Origin: Streptomyces sp. CB02058
GTDB lineage: Bacteria; Actinomycetota; Actinomycetes; Streptomycetales; Streptomycetaceae
Assembly: GCF_001905505.1 (NCBI RefSeq)
Contig: NZ_LIPG01000004.1
Location: forward strand, 558,001 to 622,000
Length of the DNA: 64,000 nt
Direction: 5' to 3'
Shown here: positions 25,408-34,077 of the stretch, one piece after another
How the letters are laid out: the number at the start of each line of letters is the position of its first letter
Position numbering within the stretch: the stretch's first letter is position 1
Position numbers and translations under genes: made by a program
The notes under the pieces: generated by a model
Databases searched by the model: none
What the model saw: only the letters and a program-made list of their open reading frames with translations
Told to the model about the DNA's origin: nothing

Positions 25408-25505
25408 AGGCGCCTTATCGGGCGGTTTCCGGTCGGGGCGACCGAGGTCCCAGTGCGATATTACTCGCCAGTACACCCAGTACGTTACCCATAAGCAAGC
25501 GCTTG
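25408..25505. promoter_or_regulatory. etfBA control region with several palindromes
   Basis: Holds AGGCGCCT (25408-25415, shared with the DUF6986 promoter) next to a minus-strand TATGCT, the direct repeat CCAGTAC (twice, 25469-25483), and the perfect 10-bp palindrome CAAGCGCTTG (25496-25505). Some are probably regulator sites for fatty-acid or acyl-CoA control; no regulator is encoded nearby. Confidence 0.45.
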
Positions 25506-25555
25506 GAACTGTGACGTAGCCAACGGACTGCGCCCCGGTGACGCCTTGCTCGCCC

Positions 25556-26062
25556 TCAGTCTCGCAGAGCCGTGAAACGGCCCTGGTGGTAGACCAGCGG
25601 GCGGCCGCCTCCCGAGGGGTCCCCGGCGACCACCTGGGCGATCACGATGCGGTGGTCGCCCGCCGGGATCCTGGCCACCACCCGGCAGACCAACCAGGCC
25701 ACCACACCGCCCAGGAGGGGAACTCCCTCCGGACCGGTGCTCCAGTCGGTGGACGGGCCGAACCGGTCGGCGCCACTGCGGGCGAACCTCGCGGCGAGCT
25801 CCTGCTGCCCCTCGCCGAGTATGTGCACGCCCACATGCTCCGCCTCCGCGACCACGGGCCAGCTGGAGGACGAGGTGCCCACACCGAAGGAGATGAGGGG
25901 CGGCTCGGCGGCCACGGAGTTGAGGGAGGTGGCGGTGAAGCCGACCGGACCCGCGCCCGCGGCGGTGATCACGGCGACCCCGGCCGCGTGCTGCCGGAAG
26001 ACGGAGCGGAGGAGTTCGGGGGTGGCCGTGAGAGGAGAACGGAGATCGGGCGAGGCCGTCAT
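25556..26062 (-). CDS. flavin reductase family protein
   Basis: A 168-residue split-barrel FMN-binding protein: the start TPELLRSVFRQHAAGVAVIT, the FMN phosphate-binding region GFTATSLNSVAAEPPLISFG (about 41-60) and the H-rich RIPAGDHRIVIAQVVAG motif. It reduces FMN or FAD with NAD(P)H, often to feed a monooxygenase; none is adjacent. Start 26062 has AAGGA upstream; the longer frame to 26152 lacks an SD. Confidence 0.88.
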   Translation of the reverse strand: MTASPDLRSPLTATPELLRSVFRQHAAGVAVITAAGAGPVGFTATSLNSVAAEPPLISFGVGTSSSSWPVVAEAEHVGVHILGEGQQELAARFARSGADRFGPSTDWSTGPEGVPLLGGVVAWLVCRVVARIPAGDHRIVIAQVVAGDPSGGGRPLVYHQGRFTALRD

Positions 26063-26258
26063 GGAAAGGTCCTTCTGCGAGGGGGCGTACGGGGCCGAGG
26101 GTGTTTCAGACACCCGGACAGCGCGCGCTCGCGTAGCGCACCAGGTCGACATGGACCCGGCCGAAGAGAAGGAGTTGTGGCGGCATAGCGTCAGACTGAC
26201 GATGCGTGGTGCGCACAGTCAAGTGCGTTCCGTCATGTGGGAGAAGCGTCACGGTCCG

Positions 26259-26585
26259 TCATATCGCCTGCCCCAGGGCCGCGACCACGTCCGCCGTACG
26301 CGGCTGGCCGGCCGCCCTGCGGACGATGCGGCCCGACGCGTCGAGCACCAGGACGGTGGGCGTCCGGCTGATGCCGAGCCGCCGCACGAGAGTGAGATGC
26401 GCCTCGGCGTCGATCTCCACATGGGCGACGCCCTCGACCATCCCGGCCACCTCCGCGAGCGTGCGCCGGGTCGCGCGGCAGGGTTGGCAGAACGCGCTCG
26501 AGAACTGGACGAGAGTCGCCCGTTGCCCCAGTTCCGCGCCGAGTTGGACCCCGTCCAGCCTGCCGTCCGCCATCTGCCCGTCCAT
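26259..26585 (-). CDS. thioredoxin family protein
   Basis: A 108-residue thioredoxin fold with the redox motif FCQPC (C33 and C36), the cis-proline region SRTPTVLVLD (74-83) and C-terminal helix. The active site CQPC differs from the canonical CGPC, so its redox potential may differ. No signal peptide, so cytosolic. GGAGGAG precedes the start. Confidence 0.88.
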   Translation of the reverse strand: MDGQMADGRLDGVQLGAELGQRATLVQFSSAFCQPCRATRRTLAEVAGMVEGVAHVEIDAEAHLTLVRRLGISRTPTVLVLDASGRIVRRAAGQPRTADVVAALGQAI

Positions 26586-26804
26586 CCCTGTCTCCTCCCG
26601 AGAGCTCTGCGCAGAGGGTCAGCACCGGGCGACCTCATTACATTCCCGGATGATTCACGTGACGAGAATCTCTCGCGCCGGAGCCTTAGGGGCTGGCCAC
26701 GGCGTCGCACATGGGGCACGATCGCCCCAATGCCGAAAACCTACGGCTGCGTAACTTCCGCCGGGAGAACCCTCCCCAGGCATTGAAGAAGGGTCTTCAT
26801 CCAG

Positions 26805-27527
26805 ATGGCAGAACTCGTCTATCGGCCGGTCATCGGCGCCGCTCGCACGCTGTTCAAGGCGCTCGACCTGAAGATCGACACCCAGGGTTCGGAGCACATC
26901 CCGAAGACCGGTGGCGCGGTTCTGGTCAGCAACCACATCAGCTATCTGGACTTCATCTTCACCGGACTCGGTGCCCTGCCGCAGAAGCGGCTCGTCCGCT
27001 TCATGGCGAAGGACTCGGTCTTCCGGCACAAGGTCTCGGGCCCTCTGATGCGGGGAATGAAGCACATCCCCGTCGACCGCAACCAGGGCGAGGACGCCTA
27101 CGCGCACGCGCTCGCGTCGCTCCGGGCGGGTGAGATCGTCGGCGTGTTCCCCGAGGCGACCATCTCGCAGTCCTTCACCCTGAAGAGCTTCAAGTCGGGC
27201 GCGGCGCGGCTGGCGCAGGAGGCCGGCGTACCGCTGATCCCGATGGCGCTGTGGGGCACCCAGCGCCTGTGGACCAAGGGCCGGCCGCGCAACTTCCGCC
27301 GCAGCCACACCCCGATCACCATCCGCGTGGGCGAGGCCGTGGAGGCCCCGGCCGACCAGTACGCGGGCGCGATCACCCGCCGGCTGCGCGAGCGCGTCCA
27401 GGAGCTCCTCGAATCGGCCCAGCGCGCCTACCCGGTGCGCCCGAAGGACGCGAGCGACACCTGGTGGGTCCCGGCCCACCTGGGTGGTACGGCTCCGACG
27501 CCCGCCGAGGTGCGCGAGCGCGGCTGA
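26805..27527 (+). CDS. 1-acyl-sn-glycerol-3-phosphate acyltransferase (PlsC-like)
   Basis: A 240-residue LPLAT-family enzyme with the catalytic HxxxxD motif NHISYLD (H44, D49), the substrate motif VFPEATIS (114-121) and the later PLIPMALWG block. It acylates lysophosphatidic acid or a related lipid at the membrane; there is no obvious TM segment besides amphipathic N-terminal helices. The SD (AAGGG) is in the loop of a small hairpin (GAAGA/TCTTC, 26785-26798) 7 nt before ATG, which might modulate translation. A strong terminator follows. Confidence 0.9.
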   Translation: MAELVYRPVIGAARTLFKALDLKIDTQGSEHIPKTGGAVLVSNHISYLDFIFTGLGALPQKRLVRFMAKDSVFRHKVSGPLMRGMKHIPVDRNQGEDAYAHALASLRAGEIVGVFPEATISQSFTLKSFKSGAARLAQEAGVPLIPMALWGTQRLWTKGRPRNFRRSHTPITIRVGEAVEAPADQYAGAITRRLRERVQELLESAQRAYPVRPKDASDTWWVPAHLGGTAPTPAEVRERG

Positions 27528-27555
27528 CCCCGGCCGCCACAGGCGGAGGAAACGT

Positions 27556-27602
27556 CACACCGGCCCGTGGGGGCGCGGATCGCGCCCCCACGGGCCGGTG
27601 TG
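27556..27602 (+). terminator. 22-bp perfect terminator hairpin
   Basis: Left arm 27556-27577 (starts CACACCGGCCCGTGGG), loop GAT, right arm 27581-27602. It is the longest perfect hairpin in the window, 28 nt after the acyltransferase stop. Confidence 0.9.
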
Positions 27603-27765
27603 CTTCCCGGACAGCTCGGCGAGGCCGGTGACCGCCACCGGAGGCTCGGCGGCCCCGCCCTCCCGCGGGCGCACCGACGGACGGCGCCTGGCGGAAGGGT
27701 CGCCGGTGGAAGGCGAGCCTGTGGAAGGTGCGCCGGCCTCCGACCGGACGGAGGACGCCCCGGCC

Positions 27766-28362
27766 TCAGAGCTCGGTGGGGAGGTTCCGGGACAGGTCCG
27801 CCCGGTCCCCCGCGCCGCGCAGCGCACGCAGCACCGCCGGATGCGGGACGTCGTGGACCACCGGGTAGTCGATCTCGCCGAACTCCGGCCGGGCAGCCCA
27901 GACCAGCCGCTCCTCGTCGGCCGAGAACCGGACACCGCCCCCCGGCCCGCCGCCGCGCGGGTCCTGCCGGACCCACCGCTCACGTCCGGGAAGCCGCACC
28001 GCGACCAGACCGTGGACGACGGGGTCCGCGCCCTCGTCGGAGAGCCGCTGATAGCAGAGGCCCGCGGGGACGCCCCCGGCGCGGAGCAGGGCGGTCAGGG
28101 CATGGGCCTTGGCGTGACAGATCCCGGTACGGGCGGCGAGCACGTCCGAGGCGCGCCAGGTGACCCGCGGGTCACCGGTGTCCACCGAGTGGGGCACGAC
28201 GTCGCGTACGAACGCGAAGGCGGCAGCTGCGTATGCATATGCATCACCCGACTCTGCCCCGAGGATCACTGCGGTATCCCGCACGAGCGGATGGCGATGG
28301 TCGATGACCTCGTCCTCGGCAAGATACGCCGAAATTTCGGGAGTGTGCTGGATCAGCTCCAT
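27766..28362 (-). CDS. transglutaminase-like domain protein
   Basis: A 198-residue protein with the transglutaminase/protease-like core: catalytic C82 in RTGICHAKAHALTALLRAGG, H117 in VVHGLVAVRL and D134 in WVRQDPRG. No signal peptide. The family cleaves or forms amide bonds; the substrate is unknown. There is no SD; a good promoter (TTGCAC-17-TACGCT) ends 8 nt before ATG, so the message is predicted leaderless. Confidence 0.87.
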   Translation of the reverse strand: MELIQHTPEISAYLAEDEVIDHRHPLVRDTAVILGAESGDAYAYAAAAFAFVRDVVPHSVDTGDPRVTWRASDVLAARTGICHAKAHALTALLRAGGVPAGLCYQRLSDEGADPVVHGLVAVRLPGRERWVRQDPRGGGPGGGVRFSADEERLVWAARPEFGEIDYPVVHDVPHPAVLRALRGAGDRADLSRNLPTEL

Positions 28363-28370
28363 GCCCGGAA

Positions 28371-28399
28371 AGCGTAGCGGTGCGGCCGACCAGGTGCAA
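28371..28399 (-). promoter_or_regulatory. promoter of the transglutaminase-like gene
   Basis: On the minus strand: TTGCAC (complement of 28394-28399), 17-bp spacer, TACGCT (complement of 28371-28376). The ATG at 28362 begins 8 nt after the -10 box. Confidence 0.72.
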
Positions 28400-28435
28400 T
28401 ACTTTTCCGGTCGGCCGCATATATATTCCGCCTCG

Positions 28436-29515
28436 CTATCTGGCCATCTCTTCCTTGAGCGCGAGCACGAAGGCGTCGACGTCCTCCTCACGGGTGTCGA
28501 AGGAGCACATCCACCGGACATCGCCGGCCGCCTCGTCCCAGAAGTAGAAGCGGAACCGCTTCTGCAGCCGTTCCGACACCTCGTGCGGCAGCCGCGCGAA
28601 GACGGCGTTCGCCTGGACGGGATAGAGGATCTCCACGCCGTCCACCGCGCGCACCCCCTCGGCCAGGCGCTGCGCCATGGCGTTGGAGTGCCTGGCGTTG
28701 CGCAGCCACAGGTCGCGCGAGAGCAGCGCCTCCAGCTGGACCGAGACGAAGCGCATCTTGGAGGCCAGCTGCATCGACAGCTTGCGCAGGTGCTTCATGG
28801 CCCGGACCGAGTCCGGGTTCAGGACGACGACCGCCTCGCCGAAGAGCGCGCCGTTCTTGGTGCCGCCGAACGAGAGGACGTCGACGCCGACCACATTGGT
28901 GAACGCGCGCATCGGCACGTCCAGCGACGCGGCGGCGTTGGCTATCCGGGCACCGTCGAGGTGGACCTTCATGCCCCGCTCATGGGCGTGCTCGCAGATG
29001 GCGCGGATCTCGTCGGGCGTGTAGACGGTGCCGAGCTCGGTGTTCTGGGTGATCGAGACGACCTGCGGCATCGCGCGGTGCTCGTCGTCCCAGCCGTACG
29101 CCTGTCGGTCGATGAGCTCGGGGGTCAGCTTCCCGTCCGGGGTCGGGACGGTGAGCAGCTTCAGTCCGCCCATCCGCTCCGGCGCGCCGCCCTCGTCCAC
29201 GTTGATGTGGGCCGACTCGGCGCAGATCACCGCACCCCAGCGGTCCGTCAGCGCCTGGAGGGCGACGACGTTGGCCCCGGTGCCGTTGAAGACCGGGAAA
29301 GCCTCGGCCGTCGGGCCGAAGTGGCTGTGCATGACCCGCTGGAGGTGCTCCGTGTAGTCGTCCCCGCCGTAGGCGACCTGGTGGCCGCCGTTGGCGAGGG
29401 CGAGGGCGGCGAGGATCTCCGGATGCGCGCCCGCGTAGTTGTCGCTCGCGAAGCCGCGCTCCTGCGGATCGTGATGACGTCGCGCATCGGTTCTTACGGT
29501 TGCGGGGTCAGCCAC
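28436..29515 (-). CDS. low-specificity L-threonine aldolase family protein
   Basis: A 359-residue fold-type I PLP enzyme: GFASDNYAGAHPEILAAL (21-38), the H in ESAHINVDEGG, and the PLP lysine K220 in SFGGTKNGALFG. It cleaves L-threonine or L-allo-threonine (and other beta-hydroxy amino acids) to glycine and an aldehyde. The only in-frame start before the conserved GFASDN block is GTG 29515, with GGAAAG upstream; it overlaps the SDR gene by 22 nt, indicating coupling. Confidence 0.88.
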   Translation of the reverse strand: MADPATVRTDARRHHDPQERGFASDNYAGAHPEILAALALANGGHQVAYGGDDYTEHLQRVMHSHFGPTAEAFPVFNGTGANVVALQALTDRWGAVICAESAHINVDEGGAPERMGGLKLLTVPTPDGKLTPELIDRQAYGWDDEHRAMPQVVSITQNTELGTVYTPDEIRAICEHAHERGMKVHLDGARIANAAASLDVPMRAFTNVVGVDVLSFGGTKNGALFGEAVVVLNPDSVRAMKHLRKLSMQLASKMRFVSVQLEALLSRDLWLRNARHSNAMAQRLAEGVRAVDGVEILYPVQANAVFARLPHEVSERLQKRFRFYFWDEAAGDVRWMCSFDTREEDVDAFVLALKEEMAR

Positions 29516-30258
29516 AGACGCTTTCCGTTCACTTCTCCGGCGGGCTCGTCCCAGACTCCGGCGATGGCCTCGGCCAGCTCCTTGACGTCGGTGAAGCCCG
29601 CGAACTTCGCATTCGGGCGCTCGGCGCGCATCGCGTCGTGCACCAGAGCCTTGACCACTAGGATCGCAGCAGCCGCCTTCGGGCCGGCGTCGCCCCCCGC
29701 CTTGCGGAAGGAGTCCGCGAGGGCGAGCGTCCACGCCTCGGCCGCCGCCTTGGACGCCGCGTAGGCGGCGTTCCCCGCGGTGGGGCTGCTCGCCCCGGCC
29801 GCGCTGATCAGCACGTAACGGCCGCGGTCGCTGCGCCGGAGCACGTCCTGGAAGGCGAGCGAGGTGGACTGGACGGTGCGGATCAGGAGCTTCTCGAGGA
29901 AGTCCCAGTCGGCGAGGCTGGTGTCCTCGAAGCCGGCGCCGCCGCGCCAGCCGCCCACGAGGTGGACCAGTCCGTCGACGCGGCCGAACTCCTTCTCCGT
30001 CTTGACGACCCACTCCTGGGTGGCCCCCAGATCGAGGAGGTCGACCGTGTCACCGGTGACCGTCGCCCCGCCGTGTGCGTACCGCGCCGCGTCGACGGCT
30101 TCCACCAGTCGCTCGGGATTGGCGTCGGACGCCACCACGGTCGCGCCCGCCTCGGCGAGCCGGAGCAGCGTCGCCCGGCCGGCGGGACCCGCCGCTCCGG
30201 CCACCGCGACCACCGCGCCCTCCAGCGCACCGCTGTCGGCCCTGCCTGTTCCGTTCAT
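29494..30258 (-). CDS. SDR family NAD(P)-dependent oxidoreductase
   Basis: A 254-residue short-chain dehydrogenase. The nucleotide motif is atypical, VAGAAGPAGRAT (19-30), instead of TGxxxGIG; the catalytic residues are present: S in LISAAGASSPTAG and YAASK (Y-x3-K). The substrate is unknown. Start 30258 has AGGAGG 7 nt upstream, better than 30288. It lies between DUF6421 and threonine aldolase in one operon. Confidence 0.88.
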   Translation of the reverse strand: MNGTGRADSGALEGAVVAVAGAAGPAGRATLLRLAEAGATVVASDANPERLVEAVDAARYAHGGATVTGDTVDLLDLGATQEWVVKTEKEFGRVDGLVHLVGGWRGGAGFEDTSLADWDFLEKLLIRTVQSTSLAFQDVLRRSDRGRYVLISAAGASSPTAGNAAYAASKAAAEAWTLALADSFRKAGGDAGPKAAAAILVVKALVHDAMRAERPNAKFAGFTDVKELAEAIAGVWDEPAGEVNGKRLWLTPQP

Positions 30259-30284
30259 CGCCACCGCCTCCTGGGAACGCGCGC

Positions 30285-31682
30285 TCACGCAGCTGCCCGC
30301 CCGGCATCCGTCGCAGTGATCCCCTTGGTGGAGGCGATCACATGCTTCAGTTTCTTCGAAAGCGCCTCATAGAACATGCTCAGGGGAAACTCGTCCGGAA
30401 GCACGTCGTCGACGAGCTTGCGAGGGGGCTGATCCAGGTCCAGCGCGTCCGGGCCCTTGGCCCAGCGGGAGCCCGGGTGGGGGGCGAGATAGGTCGCGAC
30501 CAGGTCGTACGCCGCGAACCAGTGCACGAGCTTGGGGCGGTCGATGCCGTCCCGGTAGAGCTTCTCGATCTCCGCGCAGAGCTGGTTGGTGACCTGCGGG
30601 GCGCGGGACCAGTCGATGCGGAGCGTGTTGTCGGTCCAGCGGACGACGTCGTGCTTGTGGAGGTAGGCGAAGAGCAGCTGACCGCCGAGGCCGTCGTAGT
30701 TGCGTACCCGCTCGCCGGTGACGGGGAAGCGGAACATGCGGTCGAAGAGCACCGCGAACTGGACGTCACGGCCCTGGGCGACGCCCTCGCTCTCCAGCTT
30801 CACGGCCTCCTTGAAGGCGGTGAGGTCGCAGCGCAGCTCCTCCAGGCCGTACATCCAGAACGGCTGGCGCTGCTTGATCATGAAGGGGTCGAACGGCAGG
30901 TCGCCATGGCTGTGGGTGCGGTCGTGGACCATGTCCCAGAGCACGAACGCCTGCTCGCAGCGCTTCTGGTCGCCGATCATCTCGCGGATGTCGTCGGGCA
31001 GCTCGACGCCCAGCAGGTCGACGGAGGCCTCGGTCACGCGGCGGAAGCGGGCGGCCTCGCGGTCGCAGAAGATGCCGCCCCAGCTGAAGCGCTCCGGCGC
31101 CTCGCGCACGGCGATGGTCTCGGGGAAGAGGACCGCGGAGTTGGTGTCGTAGCCCGAGGTGAAGTCCTCGAAGGTGATGCCGCAGAACAGCGGGTTGTCG
31201 TAGCGCGTGGCCTCCAGATCGGCGAGCCACTCGGGCCAGACCATCCGCAGCACGACCGCTTCGAGGTTGCGGTCCGGGTTGCCGTTCTGGGTGTACATCG
31301 CGAAAACGACCAGGTGCTGGACACCGTCGGCGCGGTTCCGGGCGGGCTGGAAGGCGAGCAGCGAGTCCAGGAAGTCCGGGACACCGAAGCCGTCGGCGGA
31401 CCAGCGGCGCAGGTCCTCGACGAGCGCGCGGTGGTACGCCTCGTCGTGCGGGAGCAGTGGGGAGAGCTGCTCGACGGCGGTGGTCACGCGGGTGACGACG
31501 GCCTCGGCCTGCGCGGCGGTGGGGGCTCCTTCCGCCGTGAAGTCGATGGAGCCGTCCTTGGACTGCCAGGGGCGGAGCTCTTCGACGGCACTCTTGAGCG
31601 AGGGCCATGCCGGATGCTCCACGACCCGCTGGGCAGTAGTTATCGCGCCGGTGGCGGTCGCATGCTCAAGAATTTCCGTCAT
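30285..31682 (-). CDS. DUF6421 family protein
   Basis: A 465-residue protein of an actinobacterial family of unknown function. Recognisable blocks are RPWQSKDGSIDF (about 38-49), MYTQNGNPDRNLEAVVLRM, FVLWDMVHDRTHSHGDLPFD and MYGLEELRCDLTAFKEAVKL. The HDRTHSHGD cluster looks like a metal site and suggests an enzyme, though this is inference. No signal peptide. GAAGGAAG precedes the ATG. First gene of a three-gene operon (26-nt gap to SDR). Confidence 0.85.
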   Translation of the reverse strand: MTEILEHATATGAITTAQRVVEHPAWPSLKSAVEELRPWQSKDGSIDFTAEGAPTAAQAEAVVTRVTTAVEQLSPLLPHDEAYHRALVEDLRRWSADGFGVPDFLDSLLAFQPARNRADGVQHLVVFAMYTQNGNPDRNLEAVVLRMVWPEWLADLEATRYDNPLFCGITFEDFTSGYDTNSAVLFPETIAVREAPERFSWGGIFCDREAARFRRVTEASVDLLGVELPDDIREMIGDQKRCEQAFVLWDMVHDRTHSHGDLPFDPFMIKQRQPFWMYGLEELRCDLTAFKEAVKLESEGVAQGRDVQFAVLFDRMFRFPVTGERVRNYDGLGGQLLFAYLHKHDVVRWTDNTLRIDWSRAPQVTNQLCAEIEKLYRDGIDRPKLVHWFAAYDLVATYLAPHPGSRWAKGPDALDLDQPPRKLVDDVLPDEFPLSMFYEALSKKLKHVIASTKGITATDAGRAAA

Positions 31683-31931
31683 AACACTTCCTTCACGGGA
31701 GAACCTCGCGTCAAGTAACCGTATCCATGTACGGCTCCTTCGGACAAGTGGAGGACAGAAAATTATCCTGCCCTCCCCCCATGGTCACCGTTATTTTTCC
31801 TGCCACACATCCCTGGGACAACTTCTTCCGCCGGACTGGCCGCGCGGACTCGGTCCCGCACGCGAGAACTGGTTCCCTGTGGGTAGGAGCCGCAGGCTGG
31901 ACGGGAACGACGGACGGAAAGCGGGAGTGCC

Positions 31932-32615
31932 TTGAGTTTTCTCACCATCGGTCATCGCGGGGTCATGGGCGTCGAGCCGGAGAACACGCTGCGCTCGTTC
32001 ACGCGCGCGGAACAGGCCGGCATGGACGCCGTCGAGCTGGATCTTCATCTGAGCAAGGACGGCGCGCTCGCCGTCATGCACGACGCCGACGTGGAGCGCA
32101 CGACGGACGGGCGGGGGCTGATCGCCGACAAGACGCTGGCGGAGCTCCGGGAGCTCGACGCCGGCGGGGGCGAAAGGGTGCCCGTGTTCGAGGAGGTCCT
32201 CGACGCGGTCGGCTCACCCCTCCAGGCCGAGATCAAGGACGTCGCCGCGGCCCGGGCGCTGGCCGAGGTGATGCTGCGGCGCGATCTGGCCGGCCGGGTC
32301 GAGGTGTCCTCGTTCCACGACGAGGCGGTCGCCGAGATCGCTCAGCTGGTACCGGGAGTGCGGACGGTGCTCATCGCCAGCCGCTGGGAGAGCGATGTGG
32401 TGGAGCGGGCGAAGGCGGTGGGTGCGGCGACCCTGGCCCTGAACATCCGCCGCCTCACCCTGGAGGTGGTCGAGCGTGCGCACACGGAGGGCCTGAAGGT
32501 GATCGGCTGGGTGGTGAACACCCAGGACCACCTGCGTCTGGTGCGCGCCCTGGGCCTGGACGGCGCGACGACCGACTATCCGGAGATCCGCAGGGCGGGC
32601 CGCTTCACCGCCTGA
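31932..32615 (+). CDS. glycerophosphodiester phosphodiesterase family protein
   Basis: A 227-residue GDPD TIM barrel: GHRG (H8, R9), EPENTLRSF (E16, N18), ELDLHLSKDGALAVMHDADV (E35, D37, H50), E103 in AEIKD and W in IGWVVNTQD. It hydrolyses glycerophosphodiesters to glycerol-3-phosphate. No signal peptide, so cytosolic. It uses a TTG start, supported by GGGAG 6 nt upstream and by the GHRG motif at the usual distance. Confidence 0.9.
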   Translation: MSFLTIGHRGVMGVEPENTLRSFTRAEQAGMDAVELDLHLSKDGALAVMHDADVERTTDGRGLIADKTLAELRELDAGGGERVPVFEEVLDAVGSPLQAEIKDVAAARALAEVMLRRDLAGRVEVSSFHDEAVAEIAQLVPGVRTVLIASRWESDVVERAKAVGAATLALNIRRLTLEVVERAHTEGLKVIGWVVNTQDHLRLVRALGLDGATTDYPEIRRAGRFTA

Positions 32616-32654
32616 TCCACCCCGGTCCGCGGCGCCGCCCGGCCCCGCTCGGTC

Positions 32655-33203
32655 CTACAGGTCCTTGACCAGCAGCTCGAAGGCGAGGTCGTCGCGCTGC
32701 GGGATGCCGAAGCGCTCGTCGCCGTACGGGAAGGGCGTCAGCTTTCCCGTACGGCGGTAGCCGCGGCGCTCGTACCAGGCGATCAGCTCCTCGCGGACCG
32801 AGATCACCGTCATGTGCATCTCGCCGACACCCCAGTCCTCGCGTGCCGTGCGCTCCGCCTCGGCGATGATCACCTTGCCCAGGCCCGCCCCCTGCAGCTC
32901 CGGCCGGACCGCGAACATGCCGAAGTAGGCCGCCTCGCCCCGGTGTTCGAGCTGGCAGCAGGCGACCGGCTCGCCGTCCCGCTCGGCCACGAGGACCCGC
33001 CCCGAAGGGCTCTCCAGCACCTCGCGCACCCCGGCCGCGTCGGTGCGCTGTCCCTGGAGGATGTCCGCCTCGGTGGTCCATCCGGCCCGGCTCGCGTCTC
33101 CCCGGTAGGCGGATTCGACGAGCCCCACGAGGACGGGCACGTCGGCCTCGGTCGCGTCGCGGAAGGTGAGGTGTACCCGGGCCGAGGCCGGTGCGATGTC
33201 CAT
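32655..33203 (-). CDS. GNAT family N-acetyltransferase
   Basis: A 182-residue GNAT fold: HLTFRDATEADVPVLVGLVE at the start, acetyl-CoA pyrophosphate loop VRPELQGAGLGKVII (Q/RxxGxG/A, about 98-112) and ISVREELIAWYERRGYRRTG at the C-terminal side. Substrate unknown. Start 33203 has GGAGAAAG 5 nt upstream. Convergent with GDPD. Confidence 0.9.
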   Translation of the reverse strand: MDIAPASARVHLTFRDATEADVPVLVGLVESAYRGDASRAGWTTEADILQGQRTDAAGVREVLESPSGRVLVAERDGEPVACCQLEHRGEAAYFGMFAVRPELQGAGLGKVIIAEAERTAREDWGVGEMHMTVISVREELIAWYERRGYRRTGKLTPFPYGDERFGIPQRDDLAFELLVKDL

Positions 33204-33381
33204 GTGGCTTTCTCCGGTGGTGTTGCTGCCGACGGTGCCGTCCGAGACTAACGCGGCCCCGGCCGCCCCCCGCAGGCCCGGGCGCGCTCCCCCAGTACTC
33301 CAATGCGCCCCGGTAGGCGCAGGCGGAACGGGGCATCGATGGGACGACACCGGCGTCATTCGTCGTAGGGGGAGGTGCGCC

Positions 33382-33990
33382 GTGCACGGACCGGCGCTGT
33401 CCGGCTGGCTGCTCATGGTGCTGTGCGGGTTCACGGGGGCGTACTGCCTGCTGCGCACCCGAGAAGGCACCGAGCGGGAACGCCGAGCGGCACGCGGGGA
33501 GGCGGTGATGGGTTTCGGAATGGCCGCGATGGCGGTGCCCGCCGCCCTGCTTCCCCTCCCGGAGTGGACGTGGGCGGTGTACGCCGTCGTGTTCGGCGCC
33601 GCGTCGCTGCGCGCGCTGGTGTACGCCGCGCGGGGCGGCGGCCACCACTGGCATCACCTGGTCGGTTCGCTGGCGATGGTCTACATGGCCGTCGCGATGG
33701 CTCCGGGCGCGGCTCACGTGGCGGGCGGCCATCTGGCGCACGGGGCGGGGGCGGCGGGCTCCGCCGGCGGCGTCCCGGTGCTGACGGGGGCGCTGCTGGC
33801 CTACTACGCCCTCTACGTCCTGCGTGCGGCGGGACGTCTGATACCCGCTCCGGCACCCGCCGGAGTGCCGGCCGGCGGGGGGATCGCCGGCGGCACGGCG
33901 GGCTCCGCCTGGGGCGCGAGGCCCGAGATGGCGCTGGCGTGCAGGCTGACGATGGGGATAGCCATGTTCGCCATGCTGCTCACCCTGTGA
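33382..33990 (+). CDS. DUF5134 domain-containing membrane protein
   Basis: A 202-residue membrane protein with five to six hydrophobic segments, the HHWHHLVGSLAMVYMAVAMA motif (about 72-91) characteristic of DUF5134, and a Gly/Ala/Pro-rich loop (about 155-175). The histidine cluster might bind metal or heme; function unknown. GTG start with GGGGGAGG upstream. Confidence 0.83.
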   Translation: MHGPALSGWLLMVLCGFTGAYCLLRTREGTERERRAARGEAVMGFGMAAMAVPAALLPLPEWTWAVYAVVFGAASLRALVYAARGGGHHWHHLVGSLAMVYMAVAMAPGAAHVAGGHLAHGAGAAGSAGGVPVLTGALLAYYALYVLRAAGRLIPAPAPAGVPAGGGIAGGTAGSAWGARPEMALACRLTMGIAMFAMLLTL

Positions 33991-34077
33991 GACGGCTGGC
34001 CCGTCGGACCGTGTCCTGCGTCACTTGGCGCGCGTGGCCATACCCGTGGACAGTGCGGCGCTCATAGGCTGACGCCC

